Positions 1 to 13,436 of a stretch of DNA of 64,000 bases are shown piece by piece. Below the pieces are notes generated by a model. The model was not told where the DNA came from. It saw nothing but the letters and a program-made list of their open reading frames with translations, and searched no databases. The translations under genes and the position numbers were made by a program. Numbering within the stretch: position 1 is the first letter of the stretch; each line of letters starts with the position of its first letter. The stretch comes from Trichoplax sp. H2 (taxonomy: Eukaryota > Placozoa > Uniplacotomia > Trichoplacea), in NCBI GenBank assembly GCA_003344405.1, contig NOWV01000167.1:1-64000 (forward strand). Direction: 5' to 3'.

Positions 1-2397
1 TAATAATTATTTAAGAATAACACGATAGACTAGAATTTGGCCAATCTGTAAGAAGATTGTAACATGATATCCTTATTTCGCGTATTATCATTAACTATCA
101 GTAAATTCGAGCGTATACCGAAAGTTGAAAGTTCTGTTATAGTAGCATTATGATATTTATGCCATTACTTATACTCTTAAACTTTAATTAGTGAATAGGT
201 AGCATAAATACTGCCTATGTTAATAATTGGATGCAGAGATTTCATAGGAAGGTTATTACAAGGTTGTAGTAGTCAATGATGGAAATTATGTCGAGTTTCC
301 GATATTTAAGTCCAACCACAATAGTAAGAGAGGGCAATATGACAGTATTAAAACTTACAAGTAGTAATACTAATAAGATTAATAATTATAATTTGGCATT
401 TTCAAAAGAAGCCTTTTGTAATGTTATTCAACAGGTATTAAACAAACGAGGATATTTCGGTAATTTTTTCTATTTATAAATCAATTTACGATAGCAGATG
501 TTCTAATTACACAGATGTCACAATTTCACTTCTGCGACAAGGTAACGTACAGTAAAAGTTTATAAGTAGCTACTGACTTAAACGCCCTTTTACTTAACGT
601 TAAACACACACAGCAAAAGACTGTAAAGATGAAGCTTTTATTAGCAAAGATACATCTACAACTTTTTACCACCCTCTCAACTCAAATATTCCCGTTTATA
701 TAGGAACCGTCTAATTTGTAAACAACAACATTATTATTATTATACCTTACTAGGAGAATCATCTCGAACTAAGATGCTCCTTACATAGCTTTTCTATCAG
801 TAAATATTTTAAATCTCTTACTCATACTTAATCTTAATCTAAGCTCGTAGGTTGTCTAATTAAACTATCATCAGCTAGAACTTGAATCATCCTACTGCTA
901 TCTATCACACAATAACAATCAATATCAAATATATAATGAACTATTACAAACAACATCCACGTTAAGGCATTACTTATCTTACCTAGCACTACAAATATGG
1001 ATATTCTCCATACTAGCTACTACTGTACTTATTAAACTATCCTAATGACAAGGCAACATCGTAACAACAGAAAATATAGGTATCGCTAGTATTCGGAAGA
1101 CATCGGATCGTTTAAACGTCATTGTGACGGAGCTCGCTCCGAAATGAATAATATTTTGATCTAATACGTGTAATAATGGTTATTATGGAGGTTGCCGATC
1201 TCGACAATAACCTAGTTCTTAATTATCGTAGTAATATACAGCGTAGATATTGTGTTAGCAATTAAAATGTCAAGCTGTGAAGATTATTATGTTAGTTAAT
1301 AAGGTGCTAATTAATAATCTTAATTAGTGGCAAGTATTAAGTAGCACTCACTCGATCTAGTCGGATCTATAGAAAGCCTGTATTGCATAGTATATAATTT
1401 AATGTGAAAGATTAGCACCGGACTTATTTGTGTGACACATGAAACTGTATATAAGCTTGATTATTACTTTTTAATCTCAGTTCCACTGAGGCTAACGTAG
1501 AGTACACTAGTGTAATAATATCTTCTTTAAGTAGCGTAAAGTATTTTAAGGTAGACGATGATAGAAGGTATAAAGGATTTTATTGAGATACAAGTTATAG
1601 GCTAACAATGATATAGTTGTTATAGATAAGGTATTTGAGATAGCAGGAACGTAGGAACTAACTAACGAGTTAGCTTACAAGGGTATTTATAGGTTTTAGA
1701 TGAGATTGAGATAATGTCTTTATATGTATAGCATGTCGTCCATATGTCGTCATGATGTCGTATGTTATGAATGTAATGCAATACAGTACTTAAATGGTAT
1801 ATGATAAGTATTCGTATATTAGGATATTACTATGCTAGGCATCTTCTATATAAGATCATAATGTTACAACTAGTACAAGCGTAAACGGGCTAGTAATAAA
1901 GATATTTATTAACCTAAACCTATCGTTTGGCTCGATTACTATAGTATAGGAATAAGTTAGTTTTCCCTTACTGAGGACCTCCGGAGTTAGTCGGAGAACC
2001 ATAAGAATAGATAGACTAGTTTAGGTACGATCACGAAAGCTGTTTTGTGACAGTCATTATATCATATGCACGTATGCATCATTATTAGTGGTTTAAAGTA
2101 TATTAAAAATCTACAATATTATAATAGAGACGAATGCAGCCTTATCTGATCATTGACCTATACATATTCATGGTCAAGTTATTGGAAAAATAATAAAAAT
2201 ATAGTTATGCAGTATTAATTGCATTTACCTTGCTATAATAGAATCAGAATTAGATAGATAGTAGGGAGACAGATAATGCAATTTATTAATGATAATTATA
2301 CATGTATAATTGGCAATTACGGTATGCAAGATCAGGTAATTACTAATAGGAAGATATTTGCTTAATATAACTTATTACAACTCCTTGCATCCACGAC
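1..2397. repeat. Segmental duplication, copy 1 (5' flank of BBOX copy A)
   Basis: This stretch is nearly identical to 13437-14346, the start-to-start distance being 13,436 bp. Matching blocks are 1-~520 with 13437-~13951, ~1068-1123 with ~13950-14003, and ~2053-2397 with ~14001-14346. Copy 1 carries two extra stretches, about 521-1067 and 1124-2053, whose edges show short shared words (ACAG; GTCATT). No gene is recognised. A 67-codon reading frame at 276-479 has no family resemblance and its 3' end changes between the copies by a one-base indel, so I do not call it a gene. Confidence 0.9.
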
Positions 2398-2513
2398 AAT
2401 CAAATTACAGTTTATACTCTTGAAGTAGCTAACCTTTATCTGGTTGCAATTCTAGCCTTCATTCATTTACAACAGTCCGACATTAAATTTAGTCCAATAT
2501 CTTTGATTAAATC

Positions 2514-4785
2514 ATGGCCATGTTTTCGTCTACAATACTCAACAGTTTGTTCCACGTATCTCGAAGTGCAGTTACATACTCTTCTTCCAACTTAATTCGT
2601 CGCCCATATTGGCCATCTCTTAAGCTATATTATTCGATATAAGTTGAAAATCGAGTTCAAGATAAACTAATATCTGTAACATGGGACGATGGTAAAACTA
2701 CAAATTATCCCCATATCTATCTTCGCGATAATTGTTGTTGTTCGTCTTGCTTCGATCCTCAAACTCAACAACGTTCTATCTCGAATGCTGTATATCACAA
2801 CTATGCTAATGCAACAATAAAGACAGCCCGAGTAGACGATAAAAACGATAAATTATACTTAGAATGGATAAACGATGGCGAACATACAACTAGTAATTTT
2901 GAATTAGATTGGTTAAAAGCTCATCGATCTATCACTTATGATGATATTGAAGTTAATCCAGTTACCAAACAGCTATGGGGTAGCGAAATGAAAAACAATT
3001 TACCACAATTCGATTATAATAAAATATTAAATGACGATTCAGAATTACATCGATGGGTGCGTTGTATGTTAAAAGTAGGCATTTCATTGCTCGTCGGTTT
3101 GCCAGAAGACATCGGTCAAGTCAAAAAGTTCGTCAATAGGGTAGCATATCTTCGCAGGACATGCTATGGGTAGGCATAATAAACATGAATTACTTGTAAT
3201 TCATATAAAATAAATGATGTTAGTTTTCTCAGTGATCTCGAAAATAAATTCACGTCTAAACATTTTTATCTTAATCGTCAATACGATATGACAATCTCTT
3301 TACTAAATTCCAAAAGTGTGCGTGCAGATTAAAATCTAATGCTGATATATTTTTTATCTATAAAAGTAGATACAGTTAATTGATTAATTCTGCTTATTCA
3401 ATTTATAGATCTACGTTCAAAATACATACTGATAAAGGTGATGATCTAACGACTATTGCCTATAAAAATGGAGGACTAGCTATGCACACTGATCTTGTGT
3501 ATTATGAAAGCGTTCCAGGGGTAATATCAGATTACCTGCAATAATTGTTTCCATATTCGTTAACGTACTATGAATATTAAAATAATATTAACGAAATCAA
3601 GTAGTATCAGAATTTCTTTCAAGACTGATTTCTGATCTTAGTAGATATACTACTGTAGAAGCTGTTGTGAGTAAAAGTATGAGAAATTTTTCCAGTATCC
3701 ATTTAAGCAAATAATCTAACAGTTTTACTTGTCAGCTTATACAGTAATGTGTACTGCACTCACCTTGATTAAGTATGTCTTAAACGACGTAGTCCTATTA
3801 TAGCAAATATGTTATTTGATTTTATAATGATTCGAAGTAAGTAGAAATTGAAGTTAAATTTGTATCTGCATGTGTGTAAGATAATTGTTGTTAACCCATC
3901 TAACGCGTGTGTGAAATTTAGAAAAGTTATTGCAGAATTCTAATATAAATATCGTCAATAATTAATTCTTAATATTAGCGACAAGATCTCTGTTTACCAA
4001 AAAATTTCGTTATTAACTAAATAGATTATCGCAGATTCTTGTCTGAACTAAGAAAATATTATTATGGATTTTTATAAATTAGATCCTTTTACTGCACTGT
4101 TTAAGACCAGCTAAACAGGGAGGTGAAAATCAAGTCGCTGACGGATTCAAGGCTGCTGAACAATTAAAGGCCAGTCATCCTGAATATTTTGATATACTTA
4201 CAAAATATGCCATCCGATATCAAGATGAAGGAACAGATGTCGGTCTTTCCAATTTCAATCAGATAGCTTATCATCCCGTTATAAGGTATCAACATTAAAT
4301 TATGCAATTACTAAATTATTATCCCATAGTTGTCTGTATTGTATACTTATTATAGGCTAAGTTATGTCGAGATAAACAATTTTACTTTGAATGATTTCTA
4401 ATGCATTAAAATGGCCATATTATACCAAATTTATCAATTAATTTTTTCTATATTATGTAGATTGAACTATAATGGAGACATCAAACAGATTGCCTATGCT
4501 GATCATGCACGATGCTCAAAACTAATTGCACCTAGTGATAAAGTTTTAAGCTTTTATAACGCTATGACTCAGTTTCTGCAATACGCATACGATCCCGCTA
4601 ATATGGTGCAATTTAAGTTACAATCTGGATGTATGATAGCCCTTGATAATTATCGAATCATGCATGGTAGAACAGGTTTCGAAGAATCTGCGGACAGCAT
4701 TCGGTTTATTGAAGGTGGATATGTCGATTGGGATGAAGCACTGTCTCGAATGCGCGTGATAGAGAAAGAACTCGCAATTAATTAA
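2514..4785 (+). pseudogene. Gamma-butyrobetaine dioxygenase-like copy A, broken by one in-frame stop
   Basis: Exons are 2514-3169, 3409-3520, 4083-4285 and 4461-4785, with GT..AG introns in the same phases as intact copy C, giving 431 potential codons. The family (Fe(II)/2-oxoglutarate dioxygenases of carnitine synthesis) is shown by the N-terminal LRDNCCCSSC zinc cluster, the GSTF segment at the exon 1/2 junction, the MHTD iron motif, the MHGR second histidine and the WDEALSRMRV C-terminus. The only lesion seen is TAA at 2640-2642 (codon 43), where copy B has CAA (Gln). The next in-frame ATG (2988) would remove the whole zinc domain. All splice sites and the catalytic core remain readable, so the break is recent, polymorphic or a sequence error. 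The first 40 residues are basic and Ser-rich, possibly a mitochondrial presequence. Confidence 0.85.
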
Positions 4786-7397
4786 ACTTATCCAACCGTT
4801 TACTTTAATCTGTTAACTTTGATAGATGCTTGTAGATTCGACATACTATCAAATTTAAAGTGTAGTACAATGAGCTATTTGCCTATTTCCTTGCTTTTGA
4901 AACTTTGATGTGCTGAAAAGCTTACTGTATGACTGCTGGTAACTTCATAGAAGATTTACTTTTGATATTAATGGAAACAAGTGTTTCATTTTATCTTATC
5001 GTATTTTCTAGTATAAATGTAGCTCATTACAGTAAGCATACAGTACTTCTTCAATACAATTCAAATAACTAATGGCAAATTCAACTGGTACTAAGGTAAC
5101 TTTGACGTCAAAGCTGAATATGATACAAATCCGAGTTTTAAATTAGATTTATAGGGTTAATTAGCTACAGAATGAAACTGAATTGTGAACTTTTTTAAAT
5201 AGAATATTATCGAATAAGGGTATTTTAACAAGTACATTCTTAATTTCTCTGTTGGTGTTACTTATAATAAACAAATTATTTCTTCTACATTGTGATGCAA
5301 TTGTGTAACAATTGTGATATTGTTCAAGGGTAGTCCAGATTAGGTCGGTAACTAATATCAGTATGACATGATAAAAATTTTGACCTGGGTAAGATTAGTT
5401 ACTGACTTAAAATATAAGCTCAGTGCTGAATTATATTAATGTTATCATGGCTAATTACCCGACGGTTATCTCCAATTTGTATTTAAAACAGGTTATAGCA
5501 AAAGCTAATCTATAGCTATTTACACTATACTCCAAACCTAGTAAGGCATACTACAAACTTGCTGCATAGTGCCATACTCATAATTCATTATCAATCAATA
5601 TTGTAACGGAATTGGACATTTTTACTAAGATCTATTGTACGGTATACATTTAAGATAAATGCAAATTAATGACTACGGTATATTGTTAATTATAAATATC
5701 GATCATCAGGAGCTTATGTACGTACGTATATTGAATAAAATTGTTTTATATATATTCAATCTAATTTGTTTTTCTTCACATTGATTGATCATCTTGTTTA
5801 ATCATCTGGGCCGCCATTACTATAATAAAAGTGTTAAAATTTCTTCAGTTAGTAGATTTAGTTGTTTTATCAGATTTCATTCGTTTTGTACCCAATTTGT
5901 ATTAGAATTTTCTCTTGTAAGTAAAACGAGATTCTTTTAATAGCACTGAAACAATAAGGACAGCGAAAGAGGAAAAAATTGATGAATAAACGATGGAGAA
6001 CTTACGACAATTGCCGGTATAAGTAGATGCTACAATTATCGGTGTGTTGAATAGATCGCATATATGTGTTTAAAAGTGACAATAATTGGCATACTTCTGA
6101 TTTATATTTTTATTTGGCAATCTCATTTTTTTAGCTATCAATTGTCTCTAATAAATTATGTAGTGTATTCCCTGTGGAAATCTATTCTAGGTTATACTCT
6201 TATCGGCTTATTATTTTTTCATTACCTGATACGGTTACTTATTAGGGATAGCAAAATTAAAATATTAATTCATTGGACAGGGCCATGTAACCATCTACAT
6301 CATTAGAAGAAGTGAATTGATATATACTTGATACATTACTGTTTATTGTAGTATACGAGTATATGGATTTATATTTGAAGTTTAGCTTACTGCCATTGTG
6401 CGATAAAGTTGAGAAGAAACCAATAGCTTTTATGAGAATTTTTTAATATTTTTACCATATCTGTATAGCACTTATTAACCCTTACAGTAAAACCTGGAAT
6501 ACTATTAAAAACTGGATACAAAATAAATTAATCCAATTAAGCAACGAAACCTACTAACTGAAAATTTTTAAATTTAGAAAACTTTATTACAGTAATAGCG
6601 ACGCAGATGACTAACGGCATAATCACTATATCACGCTAAAGAAAATAAATCCTGAATGAATGAATATAGCATTATTACTGATTGCTATCACCTCCTATTA
6701 CCTTATTACATGATTCTATGTATTCTGATCGGTTGGTGTACGGTACTAGTTCTGTTATATATCAGATCAATATACGCCTGGGTAGACAAGACTTTGGGAG
6801 AATTAATAAAGGTAGATATTGATGTGGAAGCATAGCTGCTAGTCTCATTCCAGTTATCTGAGAGTTTTAACCCATTTATACGCTATCAATCTATTATACG
6901 TATATAGAACAATTTTATTCGCATTATAAGCAAAAGTTCGTCGTGTACGCTACAAATACGCTACATAACAGTACTCTCTTGACAAAAGCTAGAGTACAGT
7001 GTTGTATCTGCTTGAAGTTGCTAGTGCCAACTACTACTTTCGTCTTGGCCGAGTGTTACCCTTCTTGATTGCTATCATGAAGACAAACGTCACAACTTTG
7101 AGCTACTTTAACTTTTACTGCAAAATAATACGTTCTATACTGTTGCTACTCGTATAAACTGTAAACATGATCTATAACGAAGAATCATTCCCAATTACAA
7201 GCTAATCTCACAAATGTATCAGTCTAGCCTATACAGCATAGGTATAAATGCACCACGAAGTTTAATCTACTCTACTATCACGGCACTTAATTGCATGGTG
7301 ACAATTGTTGACACTAATTTGCAATTAATCTTTAATGTATAGGCGAGATCATTTAGTTTATTAGTTTTAATAACTAGACTCTTTTAATTTTAGTCTT
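4786..7397. other. Intergenic, no gene recognised
   Basis: AT-rich spacer between BBOX copy A and the first remnant. An 80-codon hydrophobic frame at 6064-6306 has no recognisable family or exon context and looks like a chance frame in AT-rich DNA. A short TTA/ATT microsatellite lies near 7510-7540, just inside the following remnant. Confidence 0.6.
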
Positions 7398-8450
7398 ATA
7401 GCTGAACACCCGATTGTTCCGTAATTGCATTGCCTAATAATGAATTACGAGATAAGTAACTAAGTTATTGAATCTATTTGAAGAATAAGTTGCAAGTTTA
7501 AAATCACGATCTTATTATTATCTTATTATTATTATTATTAGTATTAGAGCATGAATACAATTTAAAAACTTAAGCTATTCGAAATATTGCAATATATACT
7601 TTTATTATTAAATCAAATGTATCAACCAATATTATTACAATGTTGAGTTATTCCGCTTTGGCTAACTGAAATTATCAGAAAAATATGTTATAAATTTATA
7701 GGATATGATTACAATAGAAAAATTTAAAAGTGATGTAACACGTGTAAAGGTGTCACGGCATCATTCACCATACTGAGTTAGATTAATTAATTAACTATTT
7801 TCATTTATTAGAAATTGAGATGTTTATATGGCAGTGGATTGTGTTGCGGTGTTTGTTAGTAGGGTAATAAATCATAGTTGAGAAATCTCCTGTGTGAGGT
7901 TCAGAGTAAATAACAAATATCTGAGAAAGTATATAAAGCCTTAGATAATGTCATGTATATGGAGAGATATAGAATAAACTGTATTAATAGTTGGTTATCT
8001 TAGTAAAATTCTTTGTCTCATTTACTGGTGTAAACGGTTAAGCCAGGATCGACCACAGAAGCGTAGTTTCTAACCTCACGAAGTTAGTGATCCTTGACGG
8101 AAAAATAATTCTAGGAATCGCTGATTTAGTGTGAGGGCTTAACCGTACTTAGTAAAAGGTTTATGTAGTTTTAATAGAGAAGATTCAGTATCACAAACGT
8201 GGTTGCGACAAAAGGTTGCACTGTATTAATGTTCTACTATGAATCTACATAAAGACATAGATTATCATACAGTTTAAGACGCAACCTGGAATCTTGATTT
8301 CTATCGATAATTTTCGTGTCTTGCATGATAGGACAGCTTTTGATGTGTCTCCAGATAATTTCAGGCATTCAGAAAGTGTGCATATTGATTAGTATGCAGC
8401 AACATCTTACATGAGAGTATTGGAGAAGCAGCTTGACATAAAGTAAATTA
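7398..8450 (+). pseudogene. BBOX-like remnant 1 (end of exon 3, intron, part of last exon)
   Basis: The sequence from about 7398 matches the end of exon 3 and the following intron of copy B (from about 11990). The donor is damaged: one G of CCGGTAATT is missing near 7423. The last-exon match is about 8261-8445. Roughly 145 bases of the exon are deleted right after its first bases, and a TAG stop falls where copy B reads the HADWDGAT segment (near 8389). The intron is longer than in copy B and contains the inverted-repeat insertion at 8034-8146. This is a dead duplicate of copy B's 3' half. Confidence 0.85.
8034..8146. mobile_element. Short inverted-repeat (MITE-like) insertion
   Basis: ACGGTTAAGCC at 8034-8044 is exactly inverted as GGCTTAACCGT at 8136-8146, enclosing about 90 bases. 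The stretch lies inside intron sequence of BBOX remnant 1 and has no counterpart in the homologous intron of copy B (about 12008-12359), so it behaves as an insertion. No coding capacity and no convincing target-site duplication were seen. A stable hairpin of another origin is possible. Confidence 0.4.
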
Positions 8451-8540
8451 TAAAACTCCTAACATTTAGTTTATCAGTTTTAATGACCAGAATAGTGTGT
8501 TGAGTAAGCATTAATAAATCCATGCAACTTGCGAGATTTG

Positions 8541-8932
8541 CAGATTGGATAGCATATCTTCGCAAGACATGTTATGAATAAGTCAAGCTAAATATGACCA
8601 TTCGTGATTAATTAAGTAGTATTATTAGTCTATAGTAAATGATGATAGAGTTACAATTCTTCTGAAAGTAAAATTACGCCTAAAATATCCATTTAACCGC
8701 TAAATACGGCGATATGTATAGCAACTCATGGATAAATTTTAAATCTACGAATACACGCAATTTTCGATCTCCAAATCAAAGGTATTATTAACTACCTAAT
8801 TTATCCATTACGTTTATAGCTCATCATTTTAAGTGCATACCAAAGGCGACGATGTTACAACTATTGCCTACAAAAGTAGAGAACTAGCTATGCATAATGA
8901 TCAGGTGTATTACGCTAACTTTCCAGAATAAT
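8541..8932 (+). pseudogene. BBOX-like remnant 2 (end of exon 1 and exon 2)
   Basis: 8541-8578 matches the last bases of BBOX exon 1 (AYLRRTCYG in copy A), but the donor GGGTAGG has become GAATAAG. After an intron-like stretch, 8820-8930 matches exon 2: TTIAYK is readable, MHTD has become MHND, a TAA occurs near the exon start, and the downstream donor is replaced by GAATAATAA. It is a second, independent dead fragment, since its exon order places it after remnant 1 rather than continuing it. Confidence 0.8.
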
Positions 8933-10238
8933 AACAAATTATATTAATAATTGCTATCATTTTCGTTTAACTAATACGGAACTAATTGAATAATATTTGA
9001 GCACCGATTCAAACAATAATTTCTACGCCATATTTATTATTTAATTAAAATACTTCACTCCTGTAGATATGTAATTCTTAAGTAATGTAATTTTAACACA
9101 GTAAATAAGTTACTTAATCAAGATTTAAAGTAGATTTTAAAATCTAACTATACCATTGTATGCTAAAATCGAGGGGTTGTAGTAAATCTACTTATAATAA
9201 AGTTTTTTCATACAGTGATGGAGCTATTTAGATTCCTACATCCTCGTATAACGTACTGGTACTGCGTGTACTGTAAGATACTAAAGTGTTATTGCAAGAT
9301 TTTACCAGGGATATGATCAATTAATTTTAACATTAACATTAAGATCTTCCAGTTTATCACATGCCACTGTTAACTGTAATCGATTATAGTAGAATAATGC
9401 CTGATCAATACTATTATGGACTTTATAAATTAGATGGTTCTGCAACATTGCATTCGAGCGGTCAAATAAGGATGCGATCGTCAATGCATCACATAAAATA
9501 CTGTACACTGTTTCATCATGGCAGCCATCACCTACAATTACTCTATTAAGTGCAGTGGAATACTCTACAGGAAGTCACATCACGCTTTACTTTATGTTAC
9601 AATTACCTTTTTAAAGCTTATCACTATTGTAATTATCTGAAATTAATAAAATTGATATGGACAGTGGGTACTTGCACCGTACTGAAAATCTATATTCTAA
9701 TATTACTACTGCTAATAATTATATAACGAAATTTATAAGCAAATGCATTCGGTAACAAAAGTAAGAATAGCGAGAACAGAGTCCGACTCAGCTGTGTACC
9801 GGTATCCTCATAGGAATACAACTTATCATTTATTGGCGACAAAGCACGGCTAAGTGTGTAAGGTCAGCTATATACGAATCCATATCCGTAGTACCCCAAC
9901 TACTTTAATTAAGCATACAGAATATATTGTGTGGACAATAAAGTTACTAAATTATATTGTTTATGAATCACATTGCATCTAATTATGTATTGTAGATATA
10001 GTCTTTACAAACAATAATTTACTTTGTGGATAAGCAACATAATTCATGACAATCATTACAATCCCACTTTTTCTGTAAATTATTAAAAACACGGATGTCA
10101 AGTAAAAGTCGTTCTTCTATATTTCACTTTTCGCTATCAGTTAGTCTCGTCAACATTCTAACTCTTTGTTTATTACAAGATTAATAGTTGTATCGAGTAC
10201 TCACACTTCGATATCAAAGATTAACGTAAGTAATTATC
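8933..10238. other. Intergenic, no gene recognised
   Basis: AT-rich spacer upstream of BBOX copy B. Two overlapping frames of about 62 codons on opposite strands near 9317-9549 show no family features. No GTAC palindrome array is present before copy B. Confidence 0.55.
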
Positions 10239-12701
10239 ATGGTCTCTTTCTCAGTAATTAACAGTCTGCTGTCTCGACGTGCGGTTAAATATTCCTCTTC
10301 GATCGTACTTCGACGCCCATATTGGTTATCGTCTAAATTGTATTATTCTATACAAGTCGAAAATCGAGTTCAAGATAAGTTAGTATCTGTAAAGTGGGGT
10401 GATGGTAAAATTACAGATTATCCTCATGTTTATCTTCGCGATAATTGTTGATGTCCGCCTTGTTTCGATCCTCAAGCGCAACAACGTATCATCTCGAATC
10501 CTATCTATCATAACTACGCTAATGCAACAGTAAAGACAGCTTGTATGAACGAGAATAAGGATAAATTACATCTAGAATGGATAAACGACGGCGAGCATAC
10601 GTCTAGTGTGTTTGAATTAGATTGGTTAAAAGCTCATCGATTTACTGGGGATGACGAAAAGGATGTACATCCAATTAAAAGACAGTTATGGGGTAGCGAA
10701 ATACAACACGACATACCGCAATTCGATTTTGATCGGATCTTAAACGATAAATCAGAATTGTATGGATGGCTACGATGTGTAATGGAAAGGGGTATTGCGC
10801 TAATAGTCGGCTTACCTAAAAGAGTCGGTCAAGTAGAGAAAGTTGCAGCAAAAATAGGTCATCTTCGCGAAACGGTTTATGGGTAAGAATGAATACAACT
10901 AGCGTTATCTATATAGTATAAAATTGACAAAAGAAGATTCTGTTTACTTCTATACGCTGTATTATTATAAAATTCGCATTTGCTGTGTTACAAATAGCAT
11001 GCTATTTTTCATTTTAATGCTCAACACATTTTCGTAGTTCATAATATAGCTACCTACGTATACGTAATACGTATGTATTTGATAAATTACTAAACCGTAT
11101 CATTCCAATCTTTAGATACACCTTTCATAACCAAAGTAAAGGTGACCAAGCAACAACTCTTGCCTATAGAAGCGGGGGGCTAGCATTGCATACTGATTAT
11201 ACCTATTACGACAACATTCCTGGGGTAACCATAATTTATAAAGAATTCTTACTTTTTGCCTGCCTTGATAATACGAATGTGAATATTAGTTTCTCTACAT
11301 TCTTTATCAATATTACGCTAGAATTATTCTTGAATCAATAAACTTATCTGTAAGAGACAGATTTGAGCATGATTTATTAGAGTGAGTACAGTAGAAAATG
11401 CACGAAAATTTAAACGTATTTGTGTTTAAATCAAGTAATAGCGAAACTTGACCTAAGCGATATCGCATTCCACGCCTATGTTAGAAAAAAAATTATTGAT
11501 ATTCGCATACAGGCATTATTTAGTGCTTTTGCAGAATTGATCTGACATCGTACTCTGTATATGTGGTGGCGTCATAATGACTGATATTTTATTTACGCTT
11601 TCAAGATAAAATCACGTAAAAATCATGTAATAACTAATTAAGAATTGAACTACTAAGTGACTATACTCTTAATTAGAAAAGGAATTAATATCAGCTTCTT
11701 AACTTGTAAATCGACTTATAGCTTAGTTATTGATTAATTACTGATAGGTATATCGACTAACTTGTATCTTGCTAGCGTTAACTAGCTATTTATTGATTTG
11801 TATGAAATAGATATTCATGCTCCATTGTATAACAGCAGCTAATGAAGGAGGCGAGAGCCAATTTACGGATGGATTTAAAGCTGTTGAGCAATTGAGGGCC
11901 AGCCATCCTAAATATTTTAAAACGTTGACAGAATTTTCTGTTCATCACAAAGATATTGGTACTGACTCTTATAATTTTAATCTTATGGCTAAACACCCAA
12001 TTATCCGGTAATTGCATTGTCTAACAATGAATCATGATATAAGGAACTAGTTATTGAATTAACTTGATAAATAAGTTGCAAGTTTAAAATTATGATCTTT
12101 CTGTACTAGTGCCTAAATACGATATTAAAACTTAAGCTATTCGATATATCACAAAGTATATTTTATTCTTAAATCAGATTTATTAGCCAATAGTATTGCA
12201 CAGCTGAGTTATTCTGCTTTGGCTCACTGAAATTATCTAGAATATTTTATAAAAGTAACTTATTGGATATGATTATAATAGAAAAGTTTAAAAGTGATCT
12301 AATACGTATAAAGATTATATTGTATTAATATTCTGCTATGAATCTACATAAATATATAGATTAAATGAAAATGGAGACCTTAACAAATTTGTTATGCTGA
12401 TCATGCTCGAACTTCAAGAATAGATGTGCCTCATTATAAATTGACAGACTTTTATAATGCTATGACGCAATTTTTAAGATATGCTTACAGTCCGGCTAAT
12501 ATTATACAATTTAAGCTACAACCTGGAACCTTGGTTTCTGTCGATAATTTTCGTGTTTTGCATGGTAGAACGGCTTTTAATGTGTCTCCAGATAATTTTA
12601 GGCATACTGAAGGTGGACACGCTGATTGGGATGGAGCAACATCTTGTATGAGAGTACTAGAGAAAGAACTTAACATAGATTATAGAAGTCCTAACATTTA
12701 G
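10239..12701 (+). pseudogene. Gamma-butyrobetaine dioxygenase-like copy B, nonsense plus frameshift
   Basis: Exons are 10239-10882, 11116-11224, 11811-12007 and 12360-12701, with phases matching copies A and C. The encoded core is well preserved: LALHTD iron motif in exon 2, GGESQFTDGF in exon 3, and VLHGRTAF then HADWDGATSCMRVLEKELN in exon 4. There are two lesions. TGA at 10449-10451 falls inside the zinc-binding Cys cluster (LRDNC, stop, CPPC), and one base is missing near 12381-12383 in exon 4, where A and C read the equivalent of KQI. The exon 4 length (342) is one short of the phase requirement, confirming the frameshift. Copy B is the closest relative of remnant 1. Confidence 0.87.
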
Positions 12702-13436
12702 TTTGTTAGCTTTAATAGCTAGAATAGAGTGTTGTTTGGGTATTAATAACTCTATATGGATTCTAACTTAATATTATAAGATTATTCATGATTTCTTGCT
12801 ATTTAAAACTTTTAAATCCTAGGTTGTCAAGTATATTTTATCGATCGGAAGTAGATTTTTAGTAAAATTTTTTATTAAAATATCTGGTTTAGCTTAACGC
12901 ATACGTTATGTACTTATTACGATAAGCACGGTTTAATTCAACGGTATCGGCTATTTGCTAACATTAATAGTTATATGATTGGTATAATCTCTAAGTTATA
13001 TATGTTTGTCAGCGCTACTAGATTTACTTTATTTTTCTATCGAGGTATGCAACACATTTTTGTTATAATAGCAGATGATGTTTGAAACCGTTTTACTAAT
13101 TAATAGTAATTTCGGTGTTATTAGGCAATGTATGTTTTTTCTATCGTCAGTTCACTATATCTATCAGATTTGTTGAATGCTTCTATACGATGTAGAAATA
13201 CACGATTGACTGTGATGATATTTTTGTTATTAATAAAATTATATAAACTAGATAGATTAATTGCATTATATTCCTACGCTTCGTTCGGAGTTAATTCGAA
13301 TCTAAGATAAATCAAAGCAACTTCTATGATTTGATTATATGCTTTATTTATTATTTATATAATACATCGCATTCGTAAGAATTTATACAATTATTGCTGT
13401 AGCATTAATCGGAAAATTATAGAAAGAAAATTAATT
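12702..13436. other. Intergenic, no gene recognised
   Basis: AT-rich spacer between the end of copy B and the second copy of the segmental duplication. No recognisable coding frame or repeat. Confidence 0.55.

Noticed and set aside
276-479. Identical N-terminal 60 codons also found at 13712
   Set aside because: Identity reflects the recent segmental duplication. The 3' end differs by an indel that changes the frame, so there is no sign of selection on a protein.
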